From positions 58,654-122,653 of the forward strand of contig DWZH01000042.1 of the NCBI GenBank assembly GCA_019118275.1: DNA of 64,000 nucleotides, given 5' to 3'. A program made the translations under genes and the position numbers. The notes below the pieces were generated by a model that was not told the DNA's origin, ran no database searches, and saw only the letters and a program-made list of their open reading frames with translations. Source of the stretch: Candidatus Brachybacterium merdavium. GTDB lineage: Bacteria; Actinomycetota; Actinomycetes; Actinomycetales; Dermabacteraceae. Shown here piece after piece: positions 1 to 9,180 of the stretch; the stretch's first letter is position 1; every line of letters begins with the position of its first letter.

Positions 1-584
1 ACGACGGTGCCGGCCCCGGAGATGGTGAAGGAGCGGTCCACCCACAGTCGCACCCGGTCCTCGGCAGCGGGCTGCGGGGCGGCCGCGGTGACCTCGTCGA
101 GGCGGGCGCGCAGCTGCTCCATGCCCGCCCCGGTGACGGCGGAGACCACGCTCACGGGGGCCTCGGCCAGGCCGGTGCCGGCGAGCTCGGTCCGGGCCTG
201 GGCGATGACGGCCTCGACCCGGTCGGGGGCGAGGTCGGCGCGAGTGACCACCAGCAGCCCGCGGTCGAGGCCGAGGGCGGCGATCGCGTCGCGATGATCG
301 CTGGACTGGGCCTGCCAGCCTTCGTCGGCGGCGATCACGAAGCAGACGATCGGGGCCGGTCCGAGGCCGGCGAGCATATTGCCCAGGAAGCGTTCATGCC
401 CGGGGACGTCGACGAAGGAGACCTCCCGGCCGGAGGGGAGATCGGTCCAGGCGAACCCCAGGTCGATGGTCAGGCCCCGCCGCTTCTCCTCGGCCCACCG
501 GTCCGGTTCGATGCCGGTCAGGGCGCGGATCAGGGTGGACTTGCCGTGATCGACGTGCCCGGCGGTGGCGATCACGTGCCTCAT
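1..584 (-). CDS. selB: Selenocysteine-specific elongation factor SelB (N-terminal part)
   Basis: SelB is the GTPase that delivers Sec-tRNA to ribosomes stalled at UGA codons marked by a SECIS hairpin. Only about 194 N-terminal residues are in the window; the gene runs off the left edge, which is why it is missing from the ORF track. The P-loop GHVDHGKST lies at residues 9-17, a RGLTID switch I segment near 36-41, and the G3 motif DVPGH at 59-63. The C-terminal SECIS-binding winged helices lie outside the window. The ATG overlaps the selA TGA by four bases (ATGA), so the two are translationally coupled behind tRNA-Sec. A generic EF-Tu is unlikely given the neighbours. Confidence 0.93.
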   Translation of the reverse strand, partial: MRHVIATAGHVDHGKSTLIRALTGIEPDRWAEEKRRGLTIDLGFAWTDLPSGREVSFVDVPGHERFLGNMLAGLGPAPIVCFVIAADEGWQAQSSDHRDAIAALGLDRGLLVVTRADLAPDRVEAVIAQARTELAGTGLAEAPVSVVSAVTGAGMEQLRARLDEVTAAAPQPAAEDRVRLWVDRSFTISGAGTV

Positions 585-2005
585 CGCCGATCGTCCCCGT
601 CGTGCCCGGACCGGCTCTGCTCGCGCAGACGCTCGCGCGCCGCCTCGACGGCGCCGGCGAGCTGCGTCTGGGCGGTGTGCGGGACGCAGCGCAGGTCCAG
701 CAGCAGCTCCCCGCCGCGCAGGGTGCCGACCACAGCGGGATCGCCGGTGCGCAGCGGCGCGGCCAGCTCCTCCTCGAGGGCGAGCGCCCAACCGGGCAGC
801 GGCACCTCGGCCCCTCCCCCGCCGCCGACACGGCCGTCGTGCGGGACCACTCGCCCGCCGATCTGCTGGGCCAGCGCCTCGGTGCGATCGCGCAGGTGCC
901 CGGCATCGGCATGCAGGGATCCGGTCACCGGGGGCGGCGGCCCGGTCAGGGTCGCTTCCAGTGCGGCCAGGGTCAGCTTGTCCGCCCGCACGGCGCGGGC
1001 CATGGGATGGCGGGCCAACTGCGCGATCATCTCGGTGCGTCCCAGCAGGATCCCGGCCTGCGGTCCGCCCAGCAGCTTGTCGCCGCTGGCGATGACGAGG
1101 TCGGCGCCGTCGCGGAGGGCGGAACCGAGATCGGGTTCCTCGGGAAGCCGTGGTTCGGGGCCGAGCAGTCCGCTGCCCAGGTCGGCGATCAGCGGCACCC
1201 CGGACTCTCGGCAGGGGCCGGTGAGCTCGGCGACGTCCACCGCGCTGGTGAAGCCGATGACGCGATAGTTGCTGGTGTGGATGCGCAGCACGGCACCGGT
1301 GTCCGGGCCGAGGGCGCGAGTGTAGTCGGCCAGGTGGGTGCGGTTGGTGGTGCCCACCTCGCGGATCCGTGCACCGGTGGAGGCGATCAGATCGGGCAGG
1401 CGGAAGCCGGCACCGATCTCGATCAGCTCTCCGCGGCTGATGATGATCTCCCCGCGGCCGCCCAGGGCGGCGGTCGCCAGGAGCAGGGCGGCGGCGCCGT
1501 TGTTGACGACCAGGGCGTCCTCCGCCTCTGGGCAGGCCGCGAGCAGGGCGGACCGGGCGCCGGCCCCACGGCGGGCCCGGGCTCCCGTCCCCAGGTCGAA
1601 CTCGACGTCGGTGTACCCGCTGGCCTCCAGCATCGCCTGCCGCGCGGCATCCGACAGCGGGGCACGGCCGAGGTTGGTGTGCACGATGACGCCGGTGGCG
1701 TTGAGCACCGGGCGCAGAGACGCGGCCGGGCGGTCACCGATCGCCGCGAGCACCTGCTCGAGGACCTCTTCGGGAGCGATCTGCCCGGCACGGGCCCGGT
1801 CCTGCACGGCACGGATGATCCCGCGCAGCACCTGCGGGCCCAGCGCGGCCCCGGCTGCGGTGACCCGGGGGTGCTCGAGCAGATGGTCGGTGCGCGGGAT
1901 CCTGCGCCGCGGGTCGCTGTCGCGGCCGCCGGGTGGCGCCGATCCGAGGGCACCAGCCCCTTCCGAGTCGGACGCGAGATCCTCGACCGGTCCTGATGAC
2001 TCCAC
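581..2005 (-). CDS. selA: L-seryl-tRNA(Sec) selenium transferase SelA
   Basis: SelA is a PLP enzyme that converts Ser-tRNA(Sec) to Sec-tRNA(Sec) using selenophosphate. The 474-residue length matches the family (about 460-480). The central PLP fold carries VVNNGAAA near residue 167 and the Schiff-base lysine in SGDKLLGGPQAG at K310. The N-terminal segment LNATGVIVHTNLGRAPLS is typical of SelA. I chose the GTG at 2005, preceded by AGGAGG about 12 bases upstream. The ORF track start at 2131 must be wrong because it would translate through the tRNA-Sec gene. It lies 30 bases downstream of tRNA-Sec and overlaps selB by four bases, forming selC-selA-selB. Confidence 0.95.
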   Translation of the reverse strand: MESSGPVEDLASDSEGAGALGSAPPGGRDSDPRRRIPRTDHLLEHPRVTAAGAALGPQVLRGIIRAVQDRARAGQIAPEEVLEQVLAAIGDRPAASLRPVLNATGVIVHTNLGRAPLSDAARQAMLEASGYTDVEFDLGTGARARRGAGARSALLAACPEAEDALVVNNGAAALLLATAALGGRGEIIISRGELIEIGAGFRLPDLIASTGARIREVGTTNRTHLADYTRALGPDTGAVLRIHTSNYRVIGFTSAVDVAELTGPCRESGVPLIADLGSGLLGPEPRLPEEPDLGSALRDGADLVIASGDKLLGGPQAGILLGRTEMIAQLARHPMARAVRADKLTLAALEATLTGPPPPVTGSLHADAGHLRDRTEALAQQIGGRVVPHDGRVGGGGGAEVPLPGWALALEEELAAPLRTGDPAVVGTLRGGELLLDLRCVPHTAQTQLAGAVEAARERLREQSRSGHDGDDRR

Positions 2006-2034
2006 GGGCTCGAGGCACCTCCTGGGCGGCACGG

Positions 2035-2129
2035 TGGCGGAGGCGGACGGGAATCGAACCCGCCAGACCGAGCTGCTCGGTCTCACCGGTTTTGAAGACC
2101 GGGGTGCCCACCAGGACACGTACACCTCC
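2035..2129 (-). tRNA. selC: tRNA-Sec (anticodon UCA)
   Basis: The minus strand folds into a 95-nt tRNA with encoded CCA. GGAGGTG pairs with CGCCTCC in the acceptor stem, the anticodon arm CCGGT-CTTCAAA-ACCGG presents TCA, and a long variable arm (GAGACCGAGC/GCTCGGTCT) is present. The T arm is GCGGGTTCGATTCCCGT. UCA reads UGA, and the long extra arm and total length are hallmarks of tRNA(Sec). It lies directly upstream of selA on the same strand and is probably co-transcribed with it. Confidence 0.96.
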
Positions 2130-2321
2130 ATGGGTCACGAGCGCGATCGCGGCGAGTCCATGGATCCCTCGCCGCTGTCCGGGCGGCCGCCGGTGCTCGG
2201 GACGAGCCCGCCGGATTCCGGGTGCGCCGCCCCAGGGTATCGCCTCCGCCCGCGGGCTCCCGGCGCCTCGCCTATACCGGGGAGAGCGCGGGCTCCGGGC
2301 TCTCCCCGCAGGCGCCCGGCC

Positions 2322-2327
2322 TAGACT
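2322..2327 (+). promoter_or_regulatory. -10 element of a leaderless selD promoter
   Basis: TAGACT ends six bases before the selD ATG, placing transcription start at or next to the A of the start codon. No Shine-Dalgarno sequence is present. The same spacing recurs at about a dozen genes in this window. Confidence 0.6.
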
Positions 2328-2333
2328 CGGGGG

Positions 2334-3335
2334 ATGGCGACAATCTCCACTCCCCTGCCCGGAATCCGACTCACGACGATGGCCCACGGCGGCGGCTGCG
2401 CCTCCAAGATCCCAGCCGGTGAGCTCGAGGAGGTCGTCACGGCTCTCGCCGGACAGCACCACGACTCGGTGGTGGTCGGCCTGGCCGACGGCGACGACGC
2501 CGCGGCGGTGCGCATCGCCGACGGACTGGCCGTGCTGTCGACCGCCGACTTCTTCACCCCGGTGGTCGACGACCCCTTCGACTGGGGACGCATCACCGCC
2601 GCCAACGCGCTCTCGGACATCTATGCGATGGGCGGCGAGCCGGTCGTGGCCATCAACCTGGTCGGCTGGCCGCGGGCGACGCTGCCGCTCGAGCTGCTGC
2701 GTGAGGTCCTGGCCGGAGGACTGGCCACTGCACAGGAGGCCGGGGTGCCGGTGCTCGGCGGCCACTCGGTCGACGACCCGGAACCCAAGTACGGCATGGC
2801 CGTCACCGGCACCGCCGACCCCGAGCAGCTGCTGCGCAACGACGCCGCTCGGCCCGGGCTGCCGCTGACGCTGACCAAACCGATCGGCTCAGGGCTGCTG
2901 AACAACCGTCACAAGTCCACCGGTGAGGTCTTCGCCGCAGCGGTGGAGACCATGACGGCGCTGAACCGTGACGCCTCGCGGGCGGCGCTGGCCGCCGGTG
3001 CCCGGGCCGCCACCGATGTGACCGGCTTCGGGCTGCTGGGCCACCTGCACAAGATGATCAGGGCCTCCGGTGTCGGCGCAGTGCTCGACCAGGCGGCGGT
3101 GCCGCTGATCGAGGGGGCCGCCGAGGCGCTGCGTGACGGATACATCTCCGGTGGCACACGGAAGAACCTGGACTGGGTGCGCGAGCACCTGCGACCGGCC
3201 TCCTCCATCAGCGAGGAGGACCTGCTGGTGCTGGCCGATGCCCAGACCTCCGGCGGGCTGCTGGTGGTCGGCGAGGTGCCGGGCTACCCGGTGATCGGGG
3301 AGATCGTCGAGGGCTCCGGCATCGATGTGCGCTGA
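2334..3335 (+). CDS. selD: Selenide, water dikinase SelD (Cys form)
   Basis: SelD makes selenophosphate, the selenium donor for SelA, from selenide and ATP. The protein is 333 residues, usual for the family. The glycine-rich N-terminus AHGGGCASKIPAGEL supplies the catalytic Cys22 and Lys25; the position that is Sec in some homologues is Cys here, so SelD does not need its own product. ATP/metal motifs follow, including GDDAAAV near residue 51 and GGHSVDDPEPKYG near 143. It is divergent from selC-selA-selB and faces the fdh operon tail-to-tail. The ATG follows a -10 box by six bases and has no Shine-Dalgarno sequence. Confidence 0.96.
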   Translation: MATISTPLPGIRLTTMAHGGGCASKIPAGELEEVVTALAGQHHDSVVVGLADGDDAAAVRIADGLAVLSTADFFTPVVDDPFDWGRITAANALSDIYAMGGEPVVAINLVGWPRATLPLELLREVLAGGLATAQEAGVPVLGGHSVDDPEPKYGMAVTGTADPEQLLRNDAARPGLPLTLTKPIGSGLLNNRHKSTGEVFAAAVETMTALNRDASRAALAAGARAATDVTGFGLLGHLHKMIRASGVGAVLDQAAVPLIEGAAEALRDGYISGGTRKNLDWVREHLRPASSISEEDLLVLADAQTSGGLLVVGEVPGYPVIGEIVEGSGIDVR

Positions 3336-3376
3336 GCTGCGGGCAGGAGGCACGCCCGGCGCGGGGTCAGCCGCTC

Positions 3377-4480
3377 TCAGCCGGCGGTGGTGATCGAGTC
3401 GTCGGTGATGCCTGCCGCGCGGCGTGCCGCGAGCCGGGCCTTCTGCGGTTCGATCACACGGCGCGGGTCCTTGACCGACTCCAGCCCGGCCTCGAGCACC
3501 CCGTAACGGGTCAGGGCCGACGCCGCGAGCAGCGCCGCCCCCGAGGCCGCGGCGATCCAGCGGCGGCGGCCACCGACGAGGGCGCCGATCCCGCCCACGA
3601 TCGCCAGGCGCTCGGCCCACTGCAGCTTGGTGCCGGCCCGGCCGGTCTCCAGCGGCTCGGACTCCAGCGGGTGCATCGACTCCTTCATGGCACGCATCGT
3701 GACCACGTCCCCGACGACACCGGCGGCGGCCAGGAGCCGGGCCGGTCCCGCCTCGACGACCGGGGTGGTCACCATCGCGGCGCCCCCCGTGGCCAGACTC
3801 GCCGAGGAGACGAACAGGTAGGACAGGTGGTCACGGGAGGCGGCCCAGGTGGGCACGGCGGTATCGGCCAGCAGCGCGCCCGTGTACGAGGCCAGGGCCG
3901 GTCCCAGTGCCCCCTGGGCGAGAGCCAGCGGGGTCTCCATGCCGTGGACCAGGCCGCGCAGTGACCGCAGTGGGACCTTCTCCCCCACCATCCGGTCCAC
4001 CTCGATGGCTCCCAGCACCCCCGAGACGGTGCCGAAGCCGCCCAGCAGCCAGGTGCCCAAGCTCATCGGAGAGGTCACCTTGAAGGTGCGCATCATGTTC
4101 AGGAAACGCTCGGGCCGGCCCAGATCCTCGATCAGGGCCGCGGTCCCCAGCCCCACGGCGCCCAGGGCCACCAGACGCGAGTTGCGACGCAGGGCAGGGC
4201 GATCGGTCAGCTGCGCGCCCAGGGAGAGCATCCCGCAACCGCCGGCGAGGCCGCCCAGGAAGAGGTAGGCCGCGATCGGGCCGCGCCAGGGCGGGGCCTT
4301 GACCACCTGGCGGCCGTAGTAGGAGTCGAACTGGATGTCGCCGACCAGCTGCGCCTCGCGGGTCCCGTCCCCGCCACCGGCACGGAAGGGGTCCATGGGC
4401 CGACGCCGCCTGCGCGTGCCGCTTCGCCGGCGGCGCGGCGGCTCGGGCGGGCGATCGGAGTCGAGATCGGAGACGCTCAT
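3377..4480 (-). CDS. nrfD: NrfD/PsrC-family membrane subunit of formate dehydrogenase
   Basis: This is probably the quinone-reactive membrane subunit that passes electrons from formate dehydrogenase to the menaquinone pool. It is 367 residues long with an Arg-rich hydrophilic N-terminus of about 60 residues, followed by roughly eight hydrophobic segments. The first carries APPWRGPIAAYLFLGGLAGG, a pattern typical of NrfD/PsrC, and EDLGRPERFLNMMRTF follows near residue 118. It is the third gene of fdhA-fdhB-nrfD, and its start overlaps the fdhB stop (ATGA). It replaces the cytochrome b gamma subunit used by E. coli FDH-N. The NrfD family call is firm; the quinone chemistry is inferred from family and operon. 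Confidence 0.88.
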   Translation of the reverse strand: MSVSDLDSDRPPEPPRRRRSGTRRRRRPMDPFRAGGGDGTREAQLVGDIQFDSYYGRQVVKAPPWRGPIAAYLFLGGLAGGCGMLSLGAQLTDRPALRRNSRLVALGAVGLGTAALIEDLGRPERFLNMMRTFKVTSPMSLGTWLLGGFGTVSGVLGAIEVDRMVGEKVPLRSLRGLVHGMETPLALAQGALGPALASYTGALLADTAVPTWAASRDHLSYLFVSSASLATGGAAMVTTPVVEAGPARLLAAAGVVGDVVTMRAMKESMHPLESEPLETGRAGTKLQWAERLAIVGGIGALVGGRRRWIAAASGAALLAASALTRYGVLEAGLESVKDPRRVIEPQKARLAARRAAGITDDSITTAG

Positions 4481-5478
4481 CGGCGGCCCCCCAGGAACGA
4501 GAGGGCCGCCACCGTGGCCATGCCGGCTGCCGCGATCCCCACCTTGGCGAACATCTGCGGCAGGAACTTGGTGGACACCTGCGGATCCGGCGGCAGCCCG
4601 TAGACCTCAGGTTCGTCGAGCAGCAGGAACACCGAGCCGGTGCCCCCGACCCCGTCGTTGGCGTTGGCACCGTACAGGCGCGCCTCGGTCATGCCCCGGT
4701 CGTGGAGCTGCTGGACGCGCTCCTGCGCGTCACCGACCAGCTCCTCATGGTCGCCGAACCGGATGGACTGGGTGGGGCAGGTGGCGGAGCAGGCCGGCTC
4801 CTGACCGTCGACCAGACGGTCGTGGCACAGGGTGCACTTCTTGGCGGTGCCCTGGTCGGGAACCTCGTCCGTCCCCCCGGCACCGGTGGTGAAGGTGCCG
4901 TCGTCACGCCGCTCGATGACCCCGAAGGGGCAGGCCGCCACGCAGGTGCCGCAGCCGTTGCAGACATCAGGCTGCACCACCACGGAGCCGAACTCGGAGC
5001 GGTAGATGGCACCGGTGGGGCACACGTCCAGGCACCCGGCGTTGGTGCAGTGCTTGCACACGTCGGAGGACATCAGCCAGCGGAACTCCGGGGTGTCCGG
5101 CGGGGTGGTGTCCACTCCGGCGAGATCCCCCTCGGGCAGATCCCCGCGGCGGCCGCCGCTCTTGGGGCCGATGCCGGGCATGCCCAGGCTGACCAGCTTG
5201 CGGCCGGACTCACGGGCCTGCTCGATCCGCTCCTGCCCCTGTTCGACGAAGGCCACGTGGCGCCAGGTGTTGGCACCCAGCTCCCCGGTGTTGTCGTAGC
5301 TCTGGCCGAGGATCTGCAGATCCCCGTCGGTCGGGTTGCGATTCCATTCCTTGCACGCCACCTCGCAGGCCTTGCAGCCGATGCAGATCGAGGTGTCGGT
5401 GAAGAACCCCTTACGGGGCTGGTCGTGGCCCCAGCCGGTGGAGGCGGCAGGTCCCTCGGGCCCGGACAGCAGGGTCAT
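4477..5478 (-). CDS. fdhB: Formate dehydrogenase iron-sulfur subunit FdhB (beta)
   Basis: This electron-transfer subunit relays electrons from the Mo/W site of FdhA to the membrane subunit. It is 333 residues from the ATG at 5478. Cysteine clusters for four 4Fe-4S centres are visible: CIGCKACEVAC near residue 30, CKHCTNAGCLDVCP near 130, CNGCGTCVAACP near 160, and CTLCHDRLVDGQEPACSATCP near 205. A single hydrophobic helix near the C-terminus (VGIAAAGMATVAALSFL) could anchor it. The ORF track start at 5712 lies inside fdhA and is rejected because the ATG at 5478 overlaps the fdhA TGA by four bases. Confidence 0.95.
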   Translation of the reverse strand: MTLLSGPEGPAASTGWGHDQPRKGFFTDTSICIGCKACEVACKEWNRNPTDGDLQILGQSYDNTGELGANTWRHVAFVEQGQERIEQARESGRKLVSLGMPGIGPKSGGRRGDLPEGDLAGVDTTPPDTPEFRWLMSSDVCKHCTNAGCLDVCPTGAIYRSEFGSVVVQPDVCNGCGTCVAACPFGVIERRDDGTFTTGAGGTDEVPDQGTAKKCTLCHDRLVDGQEPACSATCPTQSIRFGDHEELVGDAQERVQQLHDRGMTEARLYGANANDGVGGTGSVFLLLDEPEVYGLPPDPQVSTKFLPQMFAKVGIAAAGMATVAALSFLGGRR

Positions 5479-8400
5479 CGGTTGTCCAACTCCTTCATCG
5501 AGGGATTGTTGTCGGGGACCGCGCCGGCTTCGAGCGGGCCCCGGACGCTCGCCGGGCTGAACCCGTCGACCGGTCCGCCGCCCACCGGGTCCACCCCGCC
5601 GCCATCGACCTGCGCCTGCTCGGCCGGCAGGATCCCGGCCCGGCGACGGTAGTCGTCGACCAGCTCCCGCAGCGCCGGTCCCCGTGGCCGTCTGCCGGGG
5701 CGGATGGCGCACGAGTTGTTCTTGCTGTTCTGGATCTGCACGTTCGCGTCGAGGTTCATGCCGATCAGGTCGTTGGCACCATCCCCCTGGACGATCGCCT
5801 CATGGCCCCGACCGAAGTGGAAGGGCATGCCGATCTGGTGCACCGTCGAGTCCCCGGTGCGGATCGGTTTCATCCGCTCGGTCACCAACACCTTCGCCTC
5901 GATGGCCGATCGTGCGGAGATGATCGTGGCCCACCCGTAGGGCTCCAGCCCCGCCTCTTCGGCCAGCTCCGGGGAGACCTCGCAGTACATCTGCGGCTGC
6001 AGCTCCACCAGGTAGGGCAGGAATCGGCTCATGCCGCCGGCGGTGTGATGCTCGGTGATGCGGTAGGTGGTGAACACGTGCGGATAGACGCTGCCGCCCT
6101 CCCCCATCGCCCCGGGCGAGCTGAGGTTGTCCTCATCGATGAAGGTGACCCTGGTGGGGTTCGACTGCTGCGTGTACAGCGGGTTCCGCACGTTCGACTC
6201 GGGGGCCTCGTAGTGGGTGGGCAGCGGGCCGTCGACCATGCCGGTGGCCCCGAACAGCCAGCCGCGCCCATCGGCCTGCATGGTGAAGGCGTCGTTCCCG
6301 GCCAGCGCGGCGGCACCGCCGGCATCCGGGTCGCCCGGGTCGTCGGGACGCTTGGTGATCGGGAAGTCGGGGACGTCGTCGCCGGTCCATCTGCCGGCTT
6401 CCTCGTCCCACCACACCAGCTTCTTGCGCTCGCTCCACGGTCTGCCCTGCGGGTCCGCCGAGGCGCGGTTGTACAGGATGCGCCGATTGGCGGGCCATGC
6501 CCATCCCCATTCGGCGGCGATCTCGTCCTGCTCGGAACCGGGCGTGCGCCGGCGGGCCTGGTTGACGCCGTCCGCGTAGACCCCCGCATAGATCCAACAG
6601 CCCCCGTCGGTGGAGCCATCGGCCTTCATCTCGTTGAAGCTGCTGAGCGGCTGCCCGGCCTTCTCTCCGCTCAGGTGGCGTCCGTTGATCTCGGCCAGCA
6701 CCGCTTCGGCGTCGGGTTCACCGTTCTCGTCCGTCGGGTAGTCCCAGGTCAGCTCGAGGATCGGTCGATCACGTTCATCGGTGGAGTCCTTGAGCTTCTC
6801 CCGGACGCGCTTGCCGAGCTCGTAGGTGAACTGCAGATCGCTCTGGGCGTCCCCGGGCGGGTGGACCGCCTGGTCGCGCCACTGCACCATCCGCTGGGTC
6901 TGGGTGAAGGAACCTGCCTTCTCCGTGTGGTTCGCGGCCGGCAGGAAGAACATCTCCGTGCCGATCTCCTCGGTCCTCAGCTCACCGCTCTCGATCTCCG
7001 GGCCGTCCTTCCAGAAGGTGGCCGATTCGATCATGTAGAAGTCGCGCACCACCATCCACTTCAGCTGGGCCATGCCCTTGCGCTGCAGACGGCCGTTGGC
7101 CGATCCCACAGCGGGGTTCTGGCCGTACAGGAAGTACCCGTCGACCCCGCCCTCGTTCATCCGCATGGTGGTCTGATAGGTGCCGTGCGCACCGGTGAGC
7201 TTGGGCAGGTAGTGGTATCCGAAGTCGTTCTCCGCGGTGGCCGCATCGCCCCACCAAGCCTTGAGCAGGCTGGTGGTGTAGTTCTCGGCGTTGGCCCAGT
7301 ACCCCTTCTGCTCCTTCTTCCCGATCGCCCGGGTGAACTCGTGGAAGTCGTCCTGGCCGACCTTGGGCATCGGCAGGTACCCGGGCAGGATGTGGTAGAG
7401 CGTCGGGATGTCGGTCGAGCCCTGGATGGTGGCGTGGCCGCGCAGGGCCATGACCCCGCCGCCCGGCCGGCCGATATTGCCCATCAGCAGCTGCAGCACC
7501 GAGGCGGTGCGGATCATCTGCGGGCCGCCCTGATGCTGGGTCCAGCCCAAGGCGTAGGCGAAGACCGTGGTCCGGTCCCGCCCCGAGTTCTCGGCGACCG
7601 CATCGGCCAGGTACTCGAACTCCTCGCGGGAGATGCCGCAAGTGGCCTCGACCAGCTCCGGCGTGTACCGGGCGTAGTGGCGCCTCAGGATCTGCAGCAC
7701 CGAGCGGGGGTGCTGCATCGTCTCGTCACGCTCCGGCAGCCCGCGGTCGAGCCGGTCCTGCGGCCCGTCGTAGGACCACGAGGAGTTGTCGTAGGTGCCC
7801 GTCTCCGGGTCGTAGCCGGAGAACAGCCCGTCGAGGTCCTCCGTGTCGGCGTAGTCCTCAGCGATGATGGTCGAGGCGTTGGTGTACGCCTGCACGTACT
7901 CCTTGAAGTACAGCTCGTTCTCGAGCACGTGACGGATCACGGCGCCCAGCAGCACGATGTCGGTGCCCGCGCGGATCGCGATGTGCCGATCGGCATTGGC
8001 CGAGGTGCGCGTGAACCGGGGATCGATGTGGATCACCTTCGCGCCGCGCTTCTTCGCCTCCATCACCCACTGGAAGCCCACGGGATGAGCCTCGGCCATG
8101 TTCGAGCCCTCGATGACCACGAGGTCCGCATTGGCCATGTCCTGCTGCGACTGGGTGGCTCCGCCACGTCCGAACGAGGTTCCCAGACCGGGAACCGTGG
8201 AGGAGTGTCAAATGCGCGCCTGGTTCTCGATCTGTATCGCACCGGCGGCGGTGAAGAACTTCTTGATCAGATAGTTCTCCTCGTTGTCGATGGTCGCCCC
8301 GCCCAGGCTGGCGATACCCATCGTGCGCCGCAGTGGACGCCCCTGGGAGTCCTCGGCCTCCCAGTGCCTGCGCCGCGCCTCGATGAAGCGGTCGGCGATC

Positions 8401-8774
8401 ATGTCCATCGCGGTGTCGAGGTCCAGATCCTCCCAGTCGGTGCCGTACGGCCGCCGGTAGCGGACCGTGGTCTGCCGATGCTTGGAGTTGGCGAGCTGCT
8501 CGCTGGCGGCGCCCTTGGGGCACAGCCGTCCGCGGGAGACGGGGGAATCCGGGTCGCCCTCGATCTGGATGACCTTGCCGTCCTTGTGGAAGATGCGCTG
8601 ACCGCAGCCGACGGCGCAGTACGGGCAGATGCTCTGCGCGACCCCGTCGGCATCGGCGGTGCGGGGCTCGAGGTCCCGAGTCCGCTGCGAGGTGACCGAG
8701 GTGCCGCGGCCCGTGGGATCGGCACCTCTGAGCTGGCGGATGACCGGCCAATCGAGGAACGTCTTGCTGCCCAT
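5475..8774 (-). CDS. fdhA: Selenocysteine-containing formate dehydrogenase alpha subunit (TGA at 8208-8210 = Sec189)
   Basis: This is the molybdopterin catalytic subunit that oxidises formate to CO2. The full reading frame is 1,099 residues: the 188-residue ORF from 8774 and the ORF track entry ending at 5475 are one frame joined across a TGA. The N-terminal 4Fe-4S ligands are CPYCAVGC...RLCPKG. The active site reads NQARI-U-HSSTVPGLG then TSFGRGGATQSQQD, matching Sec-FDH alignments (E. coli FdnG has NQARV-U-H). A SECIS hairpin follows the TGA. The C-terminal domain contains a molybdopterin-binding stretch with FHFGRG and DLIGMN. No twin-arginine signal is visible at the N-terminus (MGSKTFLDWPVIRQ). 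The start follows a -10 TAATGT by six bases. It leads the operon fdhA-fdhB-nrfD. Confidence 0.96.
8178..8210 (-). promoter_or_regulatory. Sec UGA codon and bacterial SECIS hairpin in fdhA
   Basis: On the minus strand the in-frame TGA (8210-8208) is followed after 11 bases by GGTTCCC-GGTCT-GGGAACC, a perfect 7-bp stem with a GGTCT loop. The loop begins 18 bases after the TGA. E. coli fdhF, as I recall it, has the same GGUCU loop at the same distance. This is the element SelB recognises to recode UGA as selenocysteine. Confidence 0.92.
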
Positions 8775-8780
8775 GGAGCC

Positions 8781-8786
8781 ACATTA
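8781..8786 (-). promoter_or_regulatory. -10 element of a leaderless fdhA promoter
   Basis: The minus strand reads TAATGT, then GGCTCC, then the fdhA ATG. The six-base gap puts the transcript start at the start codon, and no Shine-Dalgarno sequence is visible. It supports 8774 as the true start and hence the absence of a Tat signal. Confidence 0.6.
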
Positions 8787-8826
8787 GCACCGTGACCACC
8801 GTCGACGCCTCCGTCTCGGCACAGCG

Positions 8827-9180
8827 CTACCGCTCGGTGGGCTCCTCGTCGCGCAGGCGTTCGTGGTGCCGGATGACCTCGGTGACGATGAAGCGCAGGA
8901 AGGCCTCGGCGAAGACCGGGTCGAGGCCCGCCTCATCGGCCAGGGAGCGCAGACGCCGGATCTGGTCCTGCTCGCGGGACGGATCGGCCGGGGGCAGGCC
9001 GTGGGTGGCCTTGAGGACCCCGACGCGCTGGGTGTGCCGGAACCGTTCGGCCAGCAGGTGCACCAGAGCGGCGTCGATGTTGTCGATGCTACGGCGTTCG
9101 TCGAGCAGGAGCTCCTCTGCGCGGATGGTGTCGTCCGGGCGGCCCGAGGCGTCGCCGGAGCCGGTCGCTGCGGCCGCCAT
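8827..9180 (-). CDS. Chorismate mutase, AroQ type
   Basis: This small all-helical enzyme converts chorismate to prephenate for Phe/Tyr synthesis. It is 117 residues. RRSIDNIDAALVHLLAERF near residues 30-48 is the typical first helix, followed by RVGVLKATHGLPPADPSREQ, which carries the expected Lys and Arg active-site positions, and a final helix FIVTEVIRHHE. The start ATG overlaps the clpX stop (ATGA), so it is translated from the clpX message. The first 25 residues are low-complexity, and a start slightly downstream is possible. Shikimate-pathway neighbours are absent, so the coupling to clpX appears accidental or lineage-specific. Confidence 0.88.
   Translation of the reverse strand: MAAAATGSGDASGRPDDTIRAEELLLDERRSIDNIDAALVHLLAERFRHTQRVGVLKATHGLPPADPSREQDQIRRLRSLADEAGLDPVFAEAFLRFIVTEVIRHHERLRDEEPTER

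Noticed and set aside
581-2131. selA starting at 2131 as in the ORF track
   Set aside because: The first 42 codons would overlap the tRNA-Sec gene; a GTG with AGGAGG upstream at 2005 gives the normal length.
8208-8210. fdhA as a pseudogene broken by a stop codon
   Set aside because: The stop is TGA at the Sec column, followed by a SECIS hairpin, with full sel machinery next door and homology continuing in frame.
5802-8795. 997-residue plus-strand ORF antisense to fdhA
   Set aside because: It is the complement of fdhA codons in a high-GC gene; the translation has no domains and no ribosome binding site.
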